From Streptomyces sp. NWU339 (lineage in GTDB: Bacteria > Actinomycetota > Actinomycetes > Streptomycetales > Streptomycetaceae): 64,000 nucleotides of DNA. The position numbers were made by a program, and so were the translations under genes. Where the stretch lies: positions 1 to 64,000 of the forward strand of contig NZ_QFRK01000014.1 in assembly GCF_003143855.1 (NCBI RefSeq), given 5' to 3'. The notes beneath the pieces are model-generated. The model searched no databases. It saw only the letters and a program-made list of their open reading frames with translations, and was not told the DNA's origin. This document shows, in pieces, positions 33,457-42,789 of this stretch. How positions within the stretch are numbered: the first letter of the stretch is position 1; each line of letters begins with the position of its first letter.

Positions 33457-36400
33457 GTGGGGCAGGGGCTGATCGACGACAGGTTCCGCGTCGGACAGGT
33501 CATCGGCAAGGGCAACATGGGGGAAGTCCACCGGGCCGAGGACCTCCGGGCCCCGGAGGGCAGCGCCGAACGCCCGGTCGCCGTGAAGACGATCCTGCGC
33601 CGCCGCTCGGGCGCGCTGATCGACACCGGCGCGGACACCAAGGCGGTGGAGCGCTTCGCCCGTGAGGTCCGCATCATGCGTCGCCTCGAACACCCCAACC
33701 TGACCCGGCTCATCGCCGGTGGGGTCAGCGAGGACGGCGGACTGCCGTACCTGGCGATGGAGTTCCTGGACGGCGAGACGCTGCGCGACCTCATCGAGGA
33801 GGAACACCAGCTTCCCGTCTCCTGGGTGGCCGCGATCGGCGCCCAGATAGCCGACGGCCTCTCCGCCGCCCACGCGGCCGACGTGGTGCACCGCGACCTG
33901 AAGCCCGCGAACGTCATGCTGACCCGCGGCGGCACGGTCAAGGTCCTCGACTTCGGCATGGGCCGCATCGTCGACGACCTGGACGAGGCCCGGTTGACCA
34001 GCACCGGCGTCAGCGTCGGCACCGCCCGCTACATGGCGCCCGAGCAGTTCGAGGCCCGTCAGGTCACCCAGGCCGCCGACCTGTACGCGCTCGGCTGCGT
34101 ACTGTACGAGATGCTCGTCGCCGTACCGCCGTTCACCAGCGAGTCGCCCTTCGAGCTCGCCCGCAAGCACCTGGAGGCGGAGCCGACGCCCCTCGGCGTC
34201 ATCCGCAGCGAGATCCCCGCCGAGCTGATCCGCCTCGTCGGCCGGCTGCTCGAGAAGGACCCGGCCGACCGTCCGGCGAGCGCGGCCGAGGTCCGCGACG
34301 CCCTGCACCCGCTGGCCGTGCGGGACGGTGACACCTCCCGGCTCCCCCACTGGAGCGCCCTCGACCCGACGCGCCCCCTGGTCGCCACCGGCGCCCTCTC
34401 CGTCGCCTCCCCGTCCGAGCCCGCCGCCCCGCGGCCGACGCCGGTCACCGCCTCCGGCACGGCGATGGACGTCTTCGGCGTGCACCGCGCGCTCATCAAG
34501 GACTACCGCGACTTCACCGAGGGCGGCACCGTCATCCGCGACGACCGTGTCGCCGCGTTCGTGGAGAAGGACCTCGACGACAAGGCTCAGTGGCCGGACC
34601 CGTGGCTGTCCCTCAACCCGTTCTTCCAGAGCGGCGGCACGGTCGCCGAACTGGTCGGGGAGAAGGTGCTGCACCCGGAGTGCGCCCGCATCTTCCAGGC
34701 CGGGAAGACGGAGGGCGGCACGGTCCCGGACGGCCGACCGCTCACCCTCCACCGCCACCAGCGCGAGGCCATCGACGCCGCCGCGCGCGGCGCCTCGTAC
34801 GTGCTGACGACCGGCACCGGTTCCGGCAAGTCGCTCTCCTACATCGTCCCGATCGTCGACCGCGTCCTGCACGAGCGGGACGCCGAGGGCCCCAAGGCCA
34901 AGAAGCGGGTGCGCGCCGTCATCGTGTACCCGATGAACGCGCTGGCCAACAGCCAGCTCAAGGAGCTGGAGAAGTACCTGCGCGACGGCTACGGCCAGGG
35001 CCGTGAGCCGGTCACCTTCGCCCGCTACACGGGTCAGGAGGACGACCAGCGGCGCAGGGAGATCCGCGACAACCCGCCGGACATCCTGCTCACCAACTAC
35101 GTGATGCTGGAGCTGATGCTGACCCGGCCCGCCGACCGGGCCAGCCTCATCGAGATGGCCAAGGGCCTGGAGTTCCTGGTCTTCGACGAGCTGCACACCT
35201 ACCGCGGCCGGCAGGGCGCCGACGTGGCCCTGCTGATCCGCCGGGTCCGCGAGGCCTGCCAGGCGCCCGACGTGCAGTGCATCGGCACCTCGGCGACCAT
35301 GTCGACCGAGGGCACCGTCGAGGACCAGAAGAAGGTCGTCGCCGGTGTCGCGAGCACGCTGTTCGGTACGCAGGTCAGCCCCGAGCACGTCATCGGCGAG
35401 ACCCTGGTGCGCGCCACTGACGAGGCGCCCGAAGCCGTCCCCGCCGAGCGGCTGACCTCGCCGGCCGCGCCGCGCGCGTACGCCGACCTGGTGCGCGACC
35501 CGCTGGCCCGCTGGATCGAGACGCGCTTCGGCCTGGCCACGGACGGGGCGACGGGTCGGCTGGTGCGCCGGCGGCCGACGACGATCGACGCGGCGGCGCG
35601 CGAACTGGCGGAGCGGTCGGGGGTCGCGAAGGAGGACTGCGTCAGGGCCATCGAGGCGACCCTGGAGGCCGGCTCGCAGGCCCGGCACCCGGTCACCGAC
35701 CGCCCGCTGTTCGCGTTCCGGCTGCACCAGTTCCTCTCCAAGGGCGACACCGTGTACGTCACCCTGGAGGACAAGCTCTCCCGCCACCTGACCCGCTCCT
35801 ACCAACTGGAGCAGCCGGGCAGCGGCGGAAAGCTGCTGATGCCGCTGGCGTTCTGCCGCGAGTGCGGCCAGGAGTACCTGACTGTCTGGCGCACCGAGAA
35901 GGACGGCGAGGTCCGCTACGAGGCCCGCCGGGACACCTCCGCCACCGGCGGACGCCAGGGCGACGGCTACCTCTACGTCGACCACGAGCGGCCCTGGCCG
36001 TCGAGCAACCAGTACGCCGTCGACGACCGCAGGCTGCCGGAGTCCTGGCTGGAGCTGGACGACCGGGGCCAGGAGGTCGTCAGGAAGACGTTCCGCGACC
36101 GGGTGCCGCGCGCCGTCACGGTGGACCCGCTCGGTCACGAGGGCCGGGGCGAGCTGCAGGCCGCGTTCGTCCCGTCACCGTTCCTGTTCTGCCTGCACTG
36201 CGGTGTGGCCTACGAGCAGACCCGCGGCCGGGACTTCGCGAAGCTGGCGACGCTGGACCAGGAGGGCCGCTCGTCGGCGACCTCGCTCATCTCCGCCTCC
36301 GTGGTGCGGTCCCTGAAGTCCGTGCCGGAGGAGGCTCTGGACAAGGAGGCCCGCAAGCTCCTGACGTTCGTCGACAACCGTCAGGACGCCTCCCTCCAGG

Positions 36401-39400
36401 CCGGTCACTTCAACGACTTCGTGCAGATCACGCAGTTGCGCGGGGCCTTGTACCGGGCCGCCCTGGACGCGGGCGCGGACGGCCTCACCCACGAGGAGCT
36501 GGCCTCCGCGGTGACGAACGCGCTCGCGTTCGACCCCGTCGACTACACCGGCGAGCGCGACCAGCCCCCGACGCTCGCCAAGGCCGCGGCCAAGACGCTG
36601 CGCGACGTGGTCGCCTTCCGGCTCTACCTCGATTTGGAGCGCGGCTGGCGCATCACCATGCCGAACCTGGAGCAGACGGGCCTGCTGGAGATCGACTACG
36701 CGGACCTCCAGTGGGTCGCCGACAAGCAGGACCGCTGGGCGGACACCCACGCGGCGCTGCGGGACGCCGACCCCGCCCTGCGCGCCGAGGTCATGAAGGC
36801 GCTGCTCAACGAGATGCGCCGGTCGCTCGCCATCGACGTGTCGTACTTCCGCGACGACTTCGACGCGTTGCAGCGGGCGAGCGAGGAGCGGCTGGTGAAC
36901 CCGTGGGTGCTGTCGGCCTCCGACCGGCCGAGCATCGGCACCGCCTACCCGCACCCGTCGTCGGGCCGGGGCATGGACCGCTCCGGGCTCTTCCTGTCGG
37001 CGCGCGGCAAGTTCGGCAAGTACCTCAAGCGCGCCGCCCCCTCCTTCAAGGAGCTCTCCCCCGACGATCTCCAGCTGGTCATCGCGGAGCTGCTGAAGGT
37101 CCTGGCCGCCAACGGCCTGGTGAAGGAGGTCTCCGAGGCCCCGCAGCGCACGGGCCGCTACCGCAGGACGAGCACCCCGGCCACGACCGGCTACCGGGTG
37201 GCCGCCCAGTCGCTCGTCTGGCGCGCGGGCAAGGGCGACACGGGGACGCACGACCCGCTGACGCGCACCTACCCGAGCGGCGACGGCCCGCGGGTGAACA
37301 CGTTCTTCCGGGACCTGTACAAGGAGGCGGCGAGCGCGCTGTCCGGGCTGTTCGCCCGCGAACACACCGCCCAGGTCGCCCCGGAGGAGCGGGAGAAGCG
37401 CGAGGAGGCGTTCCGCAAGGCCGAGCTGAAGCTGCTGTACTGCTCCCCCACGATGGAGCTGGGCGTCGACATCTCCTCCCTCAACGCGGTGATGATGCGC
37501 AACGTGCCGCCCACCCCCGCCAACTACGCCCAGCGTTCCGGCCGCGCGGGCCGCAGCGGGCAGCCGGCGCTGGTGACGACGTACTGCGCGACGGGCAACA
37601 GCCACGACCAGTACTACTTCCGCCGCTCGGAGCGGATGGTGGCGGGCGCGGTGGCCCCGCCCCGCCTGGACCTCGCCAACGAGGACCTGGTCCTCTCGCA
37701 CCTCCAGGGCATCTGGACAGCCGAGGCCGGCCTGAAGCTGGGCCGCGCGATACCCGAGGTCCTGGACGTGTCGTACCCGGACACCGGCGACCGCCCGAAC
37801 CCCGCCCTGGAACTGCTGCCCGACATCCTCGACGCCTCCCTGGACGAGGGCGCGCGGCACCGCACGGTGGACGCGGCGCTGCGGGTGCTGGGCCCGCTGC
37901 TGCCGGACTTCGCCGACACGACGTGGTGGCACGACGACTGGATCCAGGACCGGGTGCGCACGGTGCCGGAGCGGTTCGACCGGGCCTTCGACCGGTGGCG
38001 TCAGCTGTTCCGCGCCGCGCTCGACGACCAGTACATCCAGAACAAGCGACGCCTGGACTACAGCCTCACCGAGACCGACCGCAACCGCGCCAACGCCCGC
38101 CGCCGCGAGGCGGAAACACAGCTGAACCTGCTGATGAACGAGAGCGTCGACAGCAAGTCGGTGCTGTCGGACTTCAACCCGTACCGCTACCTCGCCTCCG
38201 AGGGCTTCCTGCCCGGCTACAGCTTCCCGCGCCTGCCGCTGGCCGCGTACATCCCGACGGTGGGCCGACGCCGCGGCGAGGGCGACTACCTCCAGCGGCC
38301 CCGCTTCCTCGCCATCCGGGAGTTCGGGCCCGGCGCGCTCATCTACCACGAGGGCGCCCGCTACCAGGTGACCCGCATCCAGTTGCCGCCGGACTCCTCC
38401 GGCGACCTGGCGACCAGCCGGGCGTCCCGCTGCGCCCGGTGCGGCTACCACCACGACCCGGAGGAACGCCAGGACCGCTGCCAAATGTGCGACGAGCCGC
38501 TGGGCGCGGCGACCCACGGCCTGCTCCAGCTCCACACCGTGTACACCACGCGCCGGGAGCGGATCTCCTCCGACGAGGAGGAGCGGCGCCGGGCCGGCTA
38601 CCGCCTGGAGACGTCGTACCGCTTCCAGGACCACGGCGCCCGCAAGGGCCGCCTCGACGCGTCCGTCGCGGACGCGGCGGGCGCGCCGCTGGCCGAGCTG
38701 GCGTACGGCGACTCGGCGACCGTCCGCATCACCAACCTCGGCCGGGTCCGGGCCAAGAAGGACGAACCGGCGGGCTACTGGCTCGACCTCGCCGACGGCC
38801 GCTGGATGAACGACAAGGACGCCGCCGAGGCGTCCGGCGACTCCAGCGAGCTGCCGGTGGTCGACGAGGACGGCAAGGAGCGCCGCCGCAAGGCAAGGGT
38901 CATCCCCTACGTGGAGGACCGGCGCAACATCCTCGTCGTCACCCTCGACGAGGCCCTGCCGGAGCCGGAGGCGCTGTCCCTGATGTACGCGCTGGAGCGG
39001 GGCATCGAGGCCGCGTTCGAGCTGGAGGACGCCGAGCTGTCCAGCGAACTGCTGCCGCCGGACGGCGGCCCCCGCGACCGGCTGCTGTTCACGGAGGCGG
39101 CCGAGGGCGGGGCCGGCGTGCTGCGCCGCCTCCAGGCGGAGGAGGACGCGCTGGCGAAGGCCGCCCGGTACGCCCTGGCGATCTGCCACTTCGAGGAGGA
39201 CGGCACCGACCTGGGCGGCCCGCACCCCGACCGGCCCTGCGCGCTGGGCTGCTACGAGTGCCTGCTGACCTACGGCAACCAGCTCGACCACGCGCTGATC
39301 AACCGCCATGCGGCGCGGCACCTGCTGGTGCGGTTCGCCTCGGCGACGGCGCGCCGCGAGGGGCGGGGCGAGTCACGGTCGGAGCAGTACCGGCGGCTGC

Positions 39401-39792
39401 TCGACCGGGCTCCGTCGGCACCGACCGCGACCGAGACACCGACCGCGGCCGAGACGCCGACCGCGGTCGAGGCGTCGACCGCCGCCGAACTGGCCGCGCG
39501 GGGCGACTTCCTGGGCTGGGTGAAGGCGCGGGGCCTCAACCTGCCGGACGAGGCGGACCCGTTCCTCACCGAGGCGAACGCCATGCCGGACTTCGTGTAC
39601 CGGCTGCCGGGCGCGAAGGTGGCCGTGTTCGTGGACACGCCCGACAAGGAGCAGGACACCTTCCGGGACGAGGACGCCGAGGACCGCCTCTTCGGCGCGA
39701 GCTGGGACGTCGTCCGCTTCCCGCAGGGCGAGGACTGGGACGCCATCGCCGCCGCCAACCTCCGCTACTTCGGCTCCCCCGCCGCCAACTGA
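33457..39792 (+). CDS. Ser/Thr protein kinase-SF2 helicase-DUF1998 fusion
   Basis: The start at GTG 33457 gives 2111 residues. Residues 1-275 form a complete Hanks kinase (IGKGNMGEV loop, VAVK lysine, HRDLKPAN about 145, DFG about 165, APE). The helicase follows, with Walker A TGTGSGKS about 452, DELH about 578 and motif VI QRSGRAGRSGQ about 1360. Zinc-type clusters are CRECGQEY (about 798) and CARCGYHH with CQMC (about 1660). The C-terminal DUF1998/MZB end carries CALGCYECLLTYGNQLDHAL (about 1927). The last 150 residues contain a Thr-Glu-Ala-Pro repeat linker and a small domain. Helicases with DUF1998 ends occur in MrfA and in DISARM relatives; the kinase fusion is unusual. No membrane segment is visible. 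Confidence 0.85.
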   Translation: MGQGLIDDRFRVGQVIGKGNMGEVHRAEDLRAPEGSAERPVAVKTILRRRSGALIDTGADTKAVERFAREVRIMRRLEHPNLTRLIAGGVSEDGGLPYLAMEFLDGETLRDLIEEEHQLPVSWVAAIGAQIADGLSAAHAADVVHRDLKPANVMLTRGGTVKVLDFGMGRIVDDLDEARLTSTGVSVGTARYMAPEQFEARQVTQAADLYALGCVLYEMLVAVPPFTSESPFELARKHLEAEPTPLGVIRSEIPAELIRLVGRLLEKDPADRPASAAEVRDALHPLAVRDGDTSRLPHWSALDPTRPLVATGALSVASPSEPAAPRPTPVTASGTAMDVFGVHRALIKDYRDFTEGGTVIRDDRVAAFVEKDLDDKAQWPDPWLSLNPFFQSGGTVAELVGEKVLHPECARIFQAGKTEGGTVPDGRPLTLHRHQREAIDAAARGASYVLTTGTGSGKSLSYIVPIVDRVLHERDAEGPKAKKRVRAVIVYPMNALANSQLKELEKYLRDGYGQGREPVTFARYTGQEDDQRRREIRDNPPDILLTNYVMLELMLTRPADRASLIEMAKGLEFLVFDELHTYRGRQGADVALLIRRVREACQAPDVQCIGTSATMSTEGTVEDQKKVVAGVASTLFGTQVSPEHVIGETLVRATDEAPEAVPAERLTSPAAPRAYADLVRDPLARWIETRFGLATDGATGRLVRRRPTTIDAAARELAERSGVAKEDCVRAIEATLEAGSQARHPVTDRPLFAFRLHQFLSKGDTVYVTLEDKLSRHLTRSYQLEQPGSGGKLLMPLAFCRECGQEYLTVWRTEKDGEVRYEARRDTSATGGRQGDGYLYVDHERPWPSSNQYAVDDRRLPESWLELDDRGQEVVRKTFRDRVPRAVTVDPLGHEGRGELQAAFVPSPFLFCLHCGVAYEQTRGRDFAKLATLDQEGRSSATSLISASVVRSLKSVPEEALDKEARKLLTFVDNRQDASLQAGHFNDFVQITQLRGALYRAALDAGADGLTHEELASAVTNALAFDPVDYTGERDQPPTLAKAAAKTLRDVVAFRLYLDLERGWRITMPNLEQTGLLEIDYADLQWVADKQDRWADTHAALRDADPALRAEVMKALLNEMRRSLAIDVSYFRDDFDALQRASEERLVNPWVLSASDRPSIGTAYPHPSSGRGMDRSGLFLSARGKFGKYLKRAAPSFKELSPDDLQLVIAELLKVLAANGLVKEVSEAPQRTGRYRRTSTPATTGYRVAAQSLVWRAGKGDTGTHDPLTRTYPSGDGPRVNTFFRDLYKEAASALSGLFAREHTAQVAPEEREKREEAFRKAELKLLYCSPTMELGVDISSLNAVMMRNVPPTPANYAQRSGRAGRSGQPALVTTYCATGNSHDQYYFRRSERMVAGAVAPPRLDLANEDLVLSHLQGIWTAEAGLKLGRAIPEVLDVSYPDTGDRPNPALELLPDILDASLDEGARHRTVDAALRVLGPLLPDFADTTWWHDDWIQDRVRTVPERFDRAFDRWRQLFRAALDDQYIQNKRRLDYSLTETDRNRANARRREAETQLNLLMNESVDSKSVLSDFNPYRYLASEGFLPGYSFPRLPLAAYIPTVGRRRGEGDYLQRPRFLAIREFGPGALIYHEGARYQVTRIQLPPDSSGDLATSRASRCARCGYHHDPEERQDRCQMCDEPLGAATHGLLQLHTVYTTRRERISSDEEERRRAGYRLETSYRFQDHGARKGRLDASVADAAGAPLAELAYGDSATVRITNLGRVRAKKDEPAGYWLDLADGRWMNDKDAAEASGDSSELPVVDEDGKERRRKARVIPYVEDRRNILVVTLDEALPEPEALSLMYALERGIEAAFELEDAELSSELLPPDGGPRDRLLFTEAAEGGAGVLRRLQAEEDALAKAARYALAICHFEEDGTDLGGPHPDRPCALGCYECLLTYGNQLDHALINRHAARHLLVRFASATARREGRGESRSEQYRRLLDRAPSAPTATETPTAAETPTAVEASTAAELAARGDFLGWVKARGLNLPDEADPFLTEANAMPDFVYRLPGAKVAVFVDTPDKEQDTFRDEDAEDRLFGASWDVVRFPQGEDWDAIAAANLRYFGSPAAN

Positions 39793-39822
39793 CCACTCGT
39801 TCCTGAGGACTAGACGACACAC

Positions 39823-42789
39823 ATGGCACTGACGTACTCCGCCGGCTCCTTGGTGAAGGCCCGCAACCGCGAATGGGTGGTGCTCCCCGAGAGCAAGCCC
39901 GACCTGCTCGTCCTGAGGCCGCTCGGCGGTTCGGACGACGACATCGCCGCCGTCTTCCCGGCGTTCGAGACGGTCGAGGAGGCCCGGTTCGCCGCGCCGG
40001 AGCCGAGCGACCTGGGCGACCAGCGCGCGGCCGGTCTGCTGCGCACGGCCCTGCGGATCGGCTTCCGCTCGGGCGCGGGCCCGTTCCGCTCGCTCGCCGG
40101 CATCGCGGTGGAACCGCGCGCCTACCAGCTCGTCCCGCTGCTGATGGCGCTGCGTCAGAAGACGGTCCGCATGCTGATCTCCGACGACGTCGGCATCGGC
40201 AAGACCGTCGAGTCGGGTCTGATCGCGAGCGAACTGCTCGCGCAGGGCGAGGCGTCGGGCCTGGCGGTGCTGTGCTCCCCCGCGCTGGCGGAGCAGTGGC
40301 AGCAGGAGCTGCGCAGCAAGTTCGGCATCGACGCGGAGCTGGTGCTGTCCTCGACGGTCACCCGTCTGGAGCGCGGACTGGACCTGGGCCAGTCCCTCTT
40401 CGACCGCCACCCGCACGTCATCGTCTCCACGGACTTCATCAAGTCCCCTCGGCACCGCGACGACTTCGTGCGCCACTGCCCCGACCTGGTGATCGTCGAC
40501 GAGGCGCACACCTGCGTGGCCGCCGACGACACGACGACCGGTTCGCAGAACCAGCTCCGCTACGAGCTGCTGCGCCGCGTCGCCGAGGACGCCGACCGGC
40601 ACCTGCTGCTGGTCACGGCGACCCCGCACAGCGGCAAGGAGTCCGCGTTCCGCAACCTGCTGGGTCTGGTCAAGCCCGAACTGGCCCACGTGGACCTGGA
40701 GTCGGAGGCGGGCAGGAAGCTGCTGGCCCGGCACTTCGTGGCCCGCAAGCGCGCGGACGTGCGCCGGTACCTCACCAAGGAGGACGGCCTGACCGACGAC
40801 TCGCTCGCCGAGCGCACCGCGTTCCCCTCGGACCGCTACTTCAAGGACGAGACGTACAAGCTGTCCCCGGAGTACCGGGCCCTGCTGGACGACGCGATCG
40901 CGTACGCGAGCGAGCGCGTCGAGGAGGCGGACAGCCGGGGCCGTCGCGAGGCCCGAATAGCGTGGTGGTCGGCGATCGCACTGCTGCGCTCGCTGGTGTC
41001 CTCGCCCCGGGCGGCGGCGCAGACCCTGCGGACGCGGTCGGCCGCGGCGGTCGCGTCGTCGGCGGAGGAGGCCGACAAGCTGGGCGCCCCGCTCAACAGC
41101 GACGCGGCCGACAGCGACTCGATGGAGGGCATGGACGTCGCACCGGGCGCGGAGATCGCGGAGGACGACCCGCGCTCGCGGCTGGCCGAACTCGCCGACC
41201 GGGCCCAGGAGCTGGAGGGCCCGGCGCAGGACCTGAAGCTGAAGGCCCTGATCAAGCACCTCAAGGCGCTGCTCGCCGACGGCTACCACCCGATCGTCTT
41301 CTGCCGCTACATCCCCACCGCCAAGTACCTGGCCGAGCAGTTGGCGAACGACCCCGAGACGAAGAAGCGCGGCCCGCTGGGCGCGAAGACGGTCGTCAAG
41401 GCGGTCACTGGTGAACTCTCGCCGCAGCAGCGCATCGACAACATCGAGGCGCTGGCCGCCGAGGCCGGCGAGGACGCCGCCGCGCGCCGCGTGCTGATCG
41501 CCACCGACTGCCTGTCGGAGGGCGTGAACCTCCAGCACCACTTCGACGCCGTGGTCCACTACGACCTGGCGTGGAACCCCACCCGCCACGACCAGCGCGA
41601 GGGCCGCGTCGACCGCTACGGGCAGAAGCGGGACGAGGTCCGCGTCATCACCCTGTACGGCGACGACAACGGCATCGACGGCAAGGTCCTCGAGGTCCTC
41701 ATCAAGAAGCACCGCCAGATCAAGAAGGACCTGGGCATCTCGGTGTCCGTCCCGGACGAGCTGTCGACCGGCGTGACGGACGCGATCGTCGAGTGGCTGC
41801 TGATGCGCGGCCGGGAGGACCAGGACGCCCTGTTCGGTGCGGACGCGTTCAAGGTGAGCACGGCGAAGCTGGACAGCGACTGGAACTCGGCGGCCGAGCG
41901 CGAGAAGCGGTCCCAGTCCCGGTTCGCGCAGCGCGCGATCCACCCGGAGGAGGTGGCCCGCGAGGTCGCCGCGGTCCGGGAGGCGCTGGGCGGCACGGGC
42001 GAGGTGACGTCGTTCGTGCGGGAGTCCCTGGGCGCGCTGGGCGCGGTGCTGCGCGGCGCGGGTGAGGCGGAGGACTTCACCGCCCAGGTGGGCGGCACGC
42101 CCGCGGGCCTGCGGGACGCCCTCGCCACGGTCGTGGGCGCGGAGGTGATCGAGCGGGACCGCCCGATCCCGTTCCGGAACGACCCGGCGGTGGCGCGCGG
42201 CGAGGCGGCGCTGGTCCGCACGGACCCGGTGGTCGGCGCGCTGGCGTCACACGTGCTGGACGCCGCCCTGGACACGCAGGCGGCCGGCGCCCGCCCGGCA
42301 CGCCGCTGCGGGGTGATCACGACGGACACGGTGACGACGGGCACGACGCTGCTGCTGGTCCGCTACCGGTTCCACCTGACCCTGCCGTCGCGGAGCGGCG
42401 AGAAGCAACTGGTCGCGGAGGACGCGCGGCTGCTGGCCTTCGAGGGCTCCCCGAAGAACGCGGTGTGGCTGCCGCCGGAGCGTGCGGCGGCGCTGCTGGA
42501 GGCGACGGCGTCCCAGAACACCGACCCGCACTTCGGCGAGCGCATGATCAAGCGCATCCTCGGCCAACTCCCCGAGACCAACGCCCACCTGGAGTCGTAC
42601 GGCGACGACCTGGCCGCCGAGCTGGACGCCTCGCACCGCAGGGTGCGTCAGGCCTCCGGCGAGATCGTCCGCGGCCTGTCGGTGACGGCCCAGAAGCCGG
42701 CCGACGTCCTCGGCGCGTACCTCTACCTGCCCGCCGACCCCGCTGCTTCCGCCCCTGCCCCTGCTGCTGTCTCTGGAGCGTCCGCCTGA
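39823..42789 (+). CDS. drmD: DrmD-like SNF2-family helicase
   Basis: ATG 39823 is 30 bp after the kinase-helicase. The 988-residue product has a short N-terminal beta domain (SAGSLVKARNREWVVLPES), then a SNF2/HepA motor. Motifs are DDVGIGKTVESGL (about 118), DEAH (about 225), TATPHSG (about 266) and helicase C with TDCLSEGVNLQ and HQ(R)EGRVDRYGQ (about 560-600). This matches the SNF2-like DrmD of class 1 DISARM. It overlaps the methyltransferase start by one base (TGATG). Cytoplasmic, ATP-dependent, likely DNA translocating. Confidence 0.82.
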   Translation: MALTYSAGSLVKARNREWVVLPESKPDLLVLRPLGGSDDDIAAVFPAFETVEEARFAAPEPSDLGDQRAAGLLRTALRIGFRSGAGPFRSLAGIAVEPRAYQLVPLLMALRQKTVRMLISDDVGIGKTVESGLIASELLAQGEASGLAVLCSPALAEQWQQELRSKFGIDAELVLSSTVTRLERGLDLGQSLFDRHPHVIVSTDFIKSPRHRDDFVRHCPDLVIVDEAHTCVAADDTTTGSQNQLRYELLRRVAEDADRHLLLVTATPHSGKESAFRNLLGLVKPELAHVDLESEAGRKLLARHFVARKRADVRRYLTKEDGLTDDSLAERTAFPSDRYFKDETYKLSPEYRALLDDAIAYASERVEEADSRGRREARIAWWSAIALLRSLVSSPRAAAQTLRTRSAAAVASSAEEADKLGAPLNSDAADSDSMEGMDVAPGAEIAEDDPRSRLAELADRAQELEGPAQDLKLKALIKHLKALLADGYHPIVFCRYIPTAKYLAEQLANDPETKKRGPLGAKTVVKAVTGELSPQQRIDNIEALAAEAGEDAAARRVLIATDCLSEGVNLQHHFDAVVHYDLAWNPTRHDQREGRVDRYGQKRDEVRVITLYGDDNGIDGKVLEVLIKKHRQIKKDLGISVSVPDELSTGVTDAIVEWLLMRGREDQDALFGADAFKVSTAKLDSDWNSAAEREKRSQSRFAQRAIHPEEVAREVAAVREALGGTGEVTSFVRESLGALGAVLRGAGEAEDFTAQVGGTPAGLRDALATVVGAEVIERDRPIPFRNDPAVARGEAALVRTDPVVGALASHVLDAALDTQAAGARPARRCGVITTDTVTTGTTLLLVRYRFHLTLPSRSGEKQLVAEDARLLAFEGSPKNAVWLPPERAAALLEATASQNTDPHFGERMIKRILGQLPETNAHLESYGDDLAAELDASHRRVRQASGEIVRGLSVTAQKPADVLGAYLYLPADPAASAPAPAAVSGASA

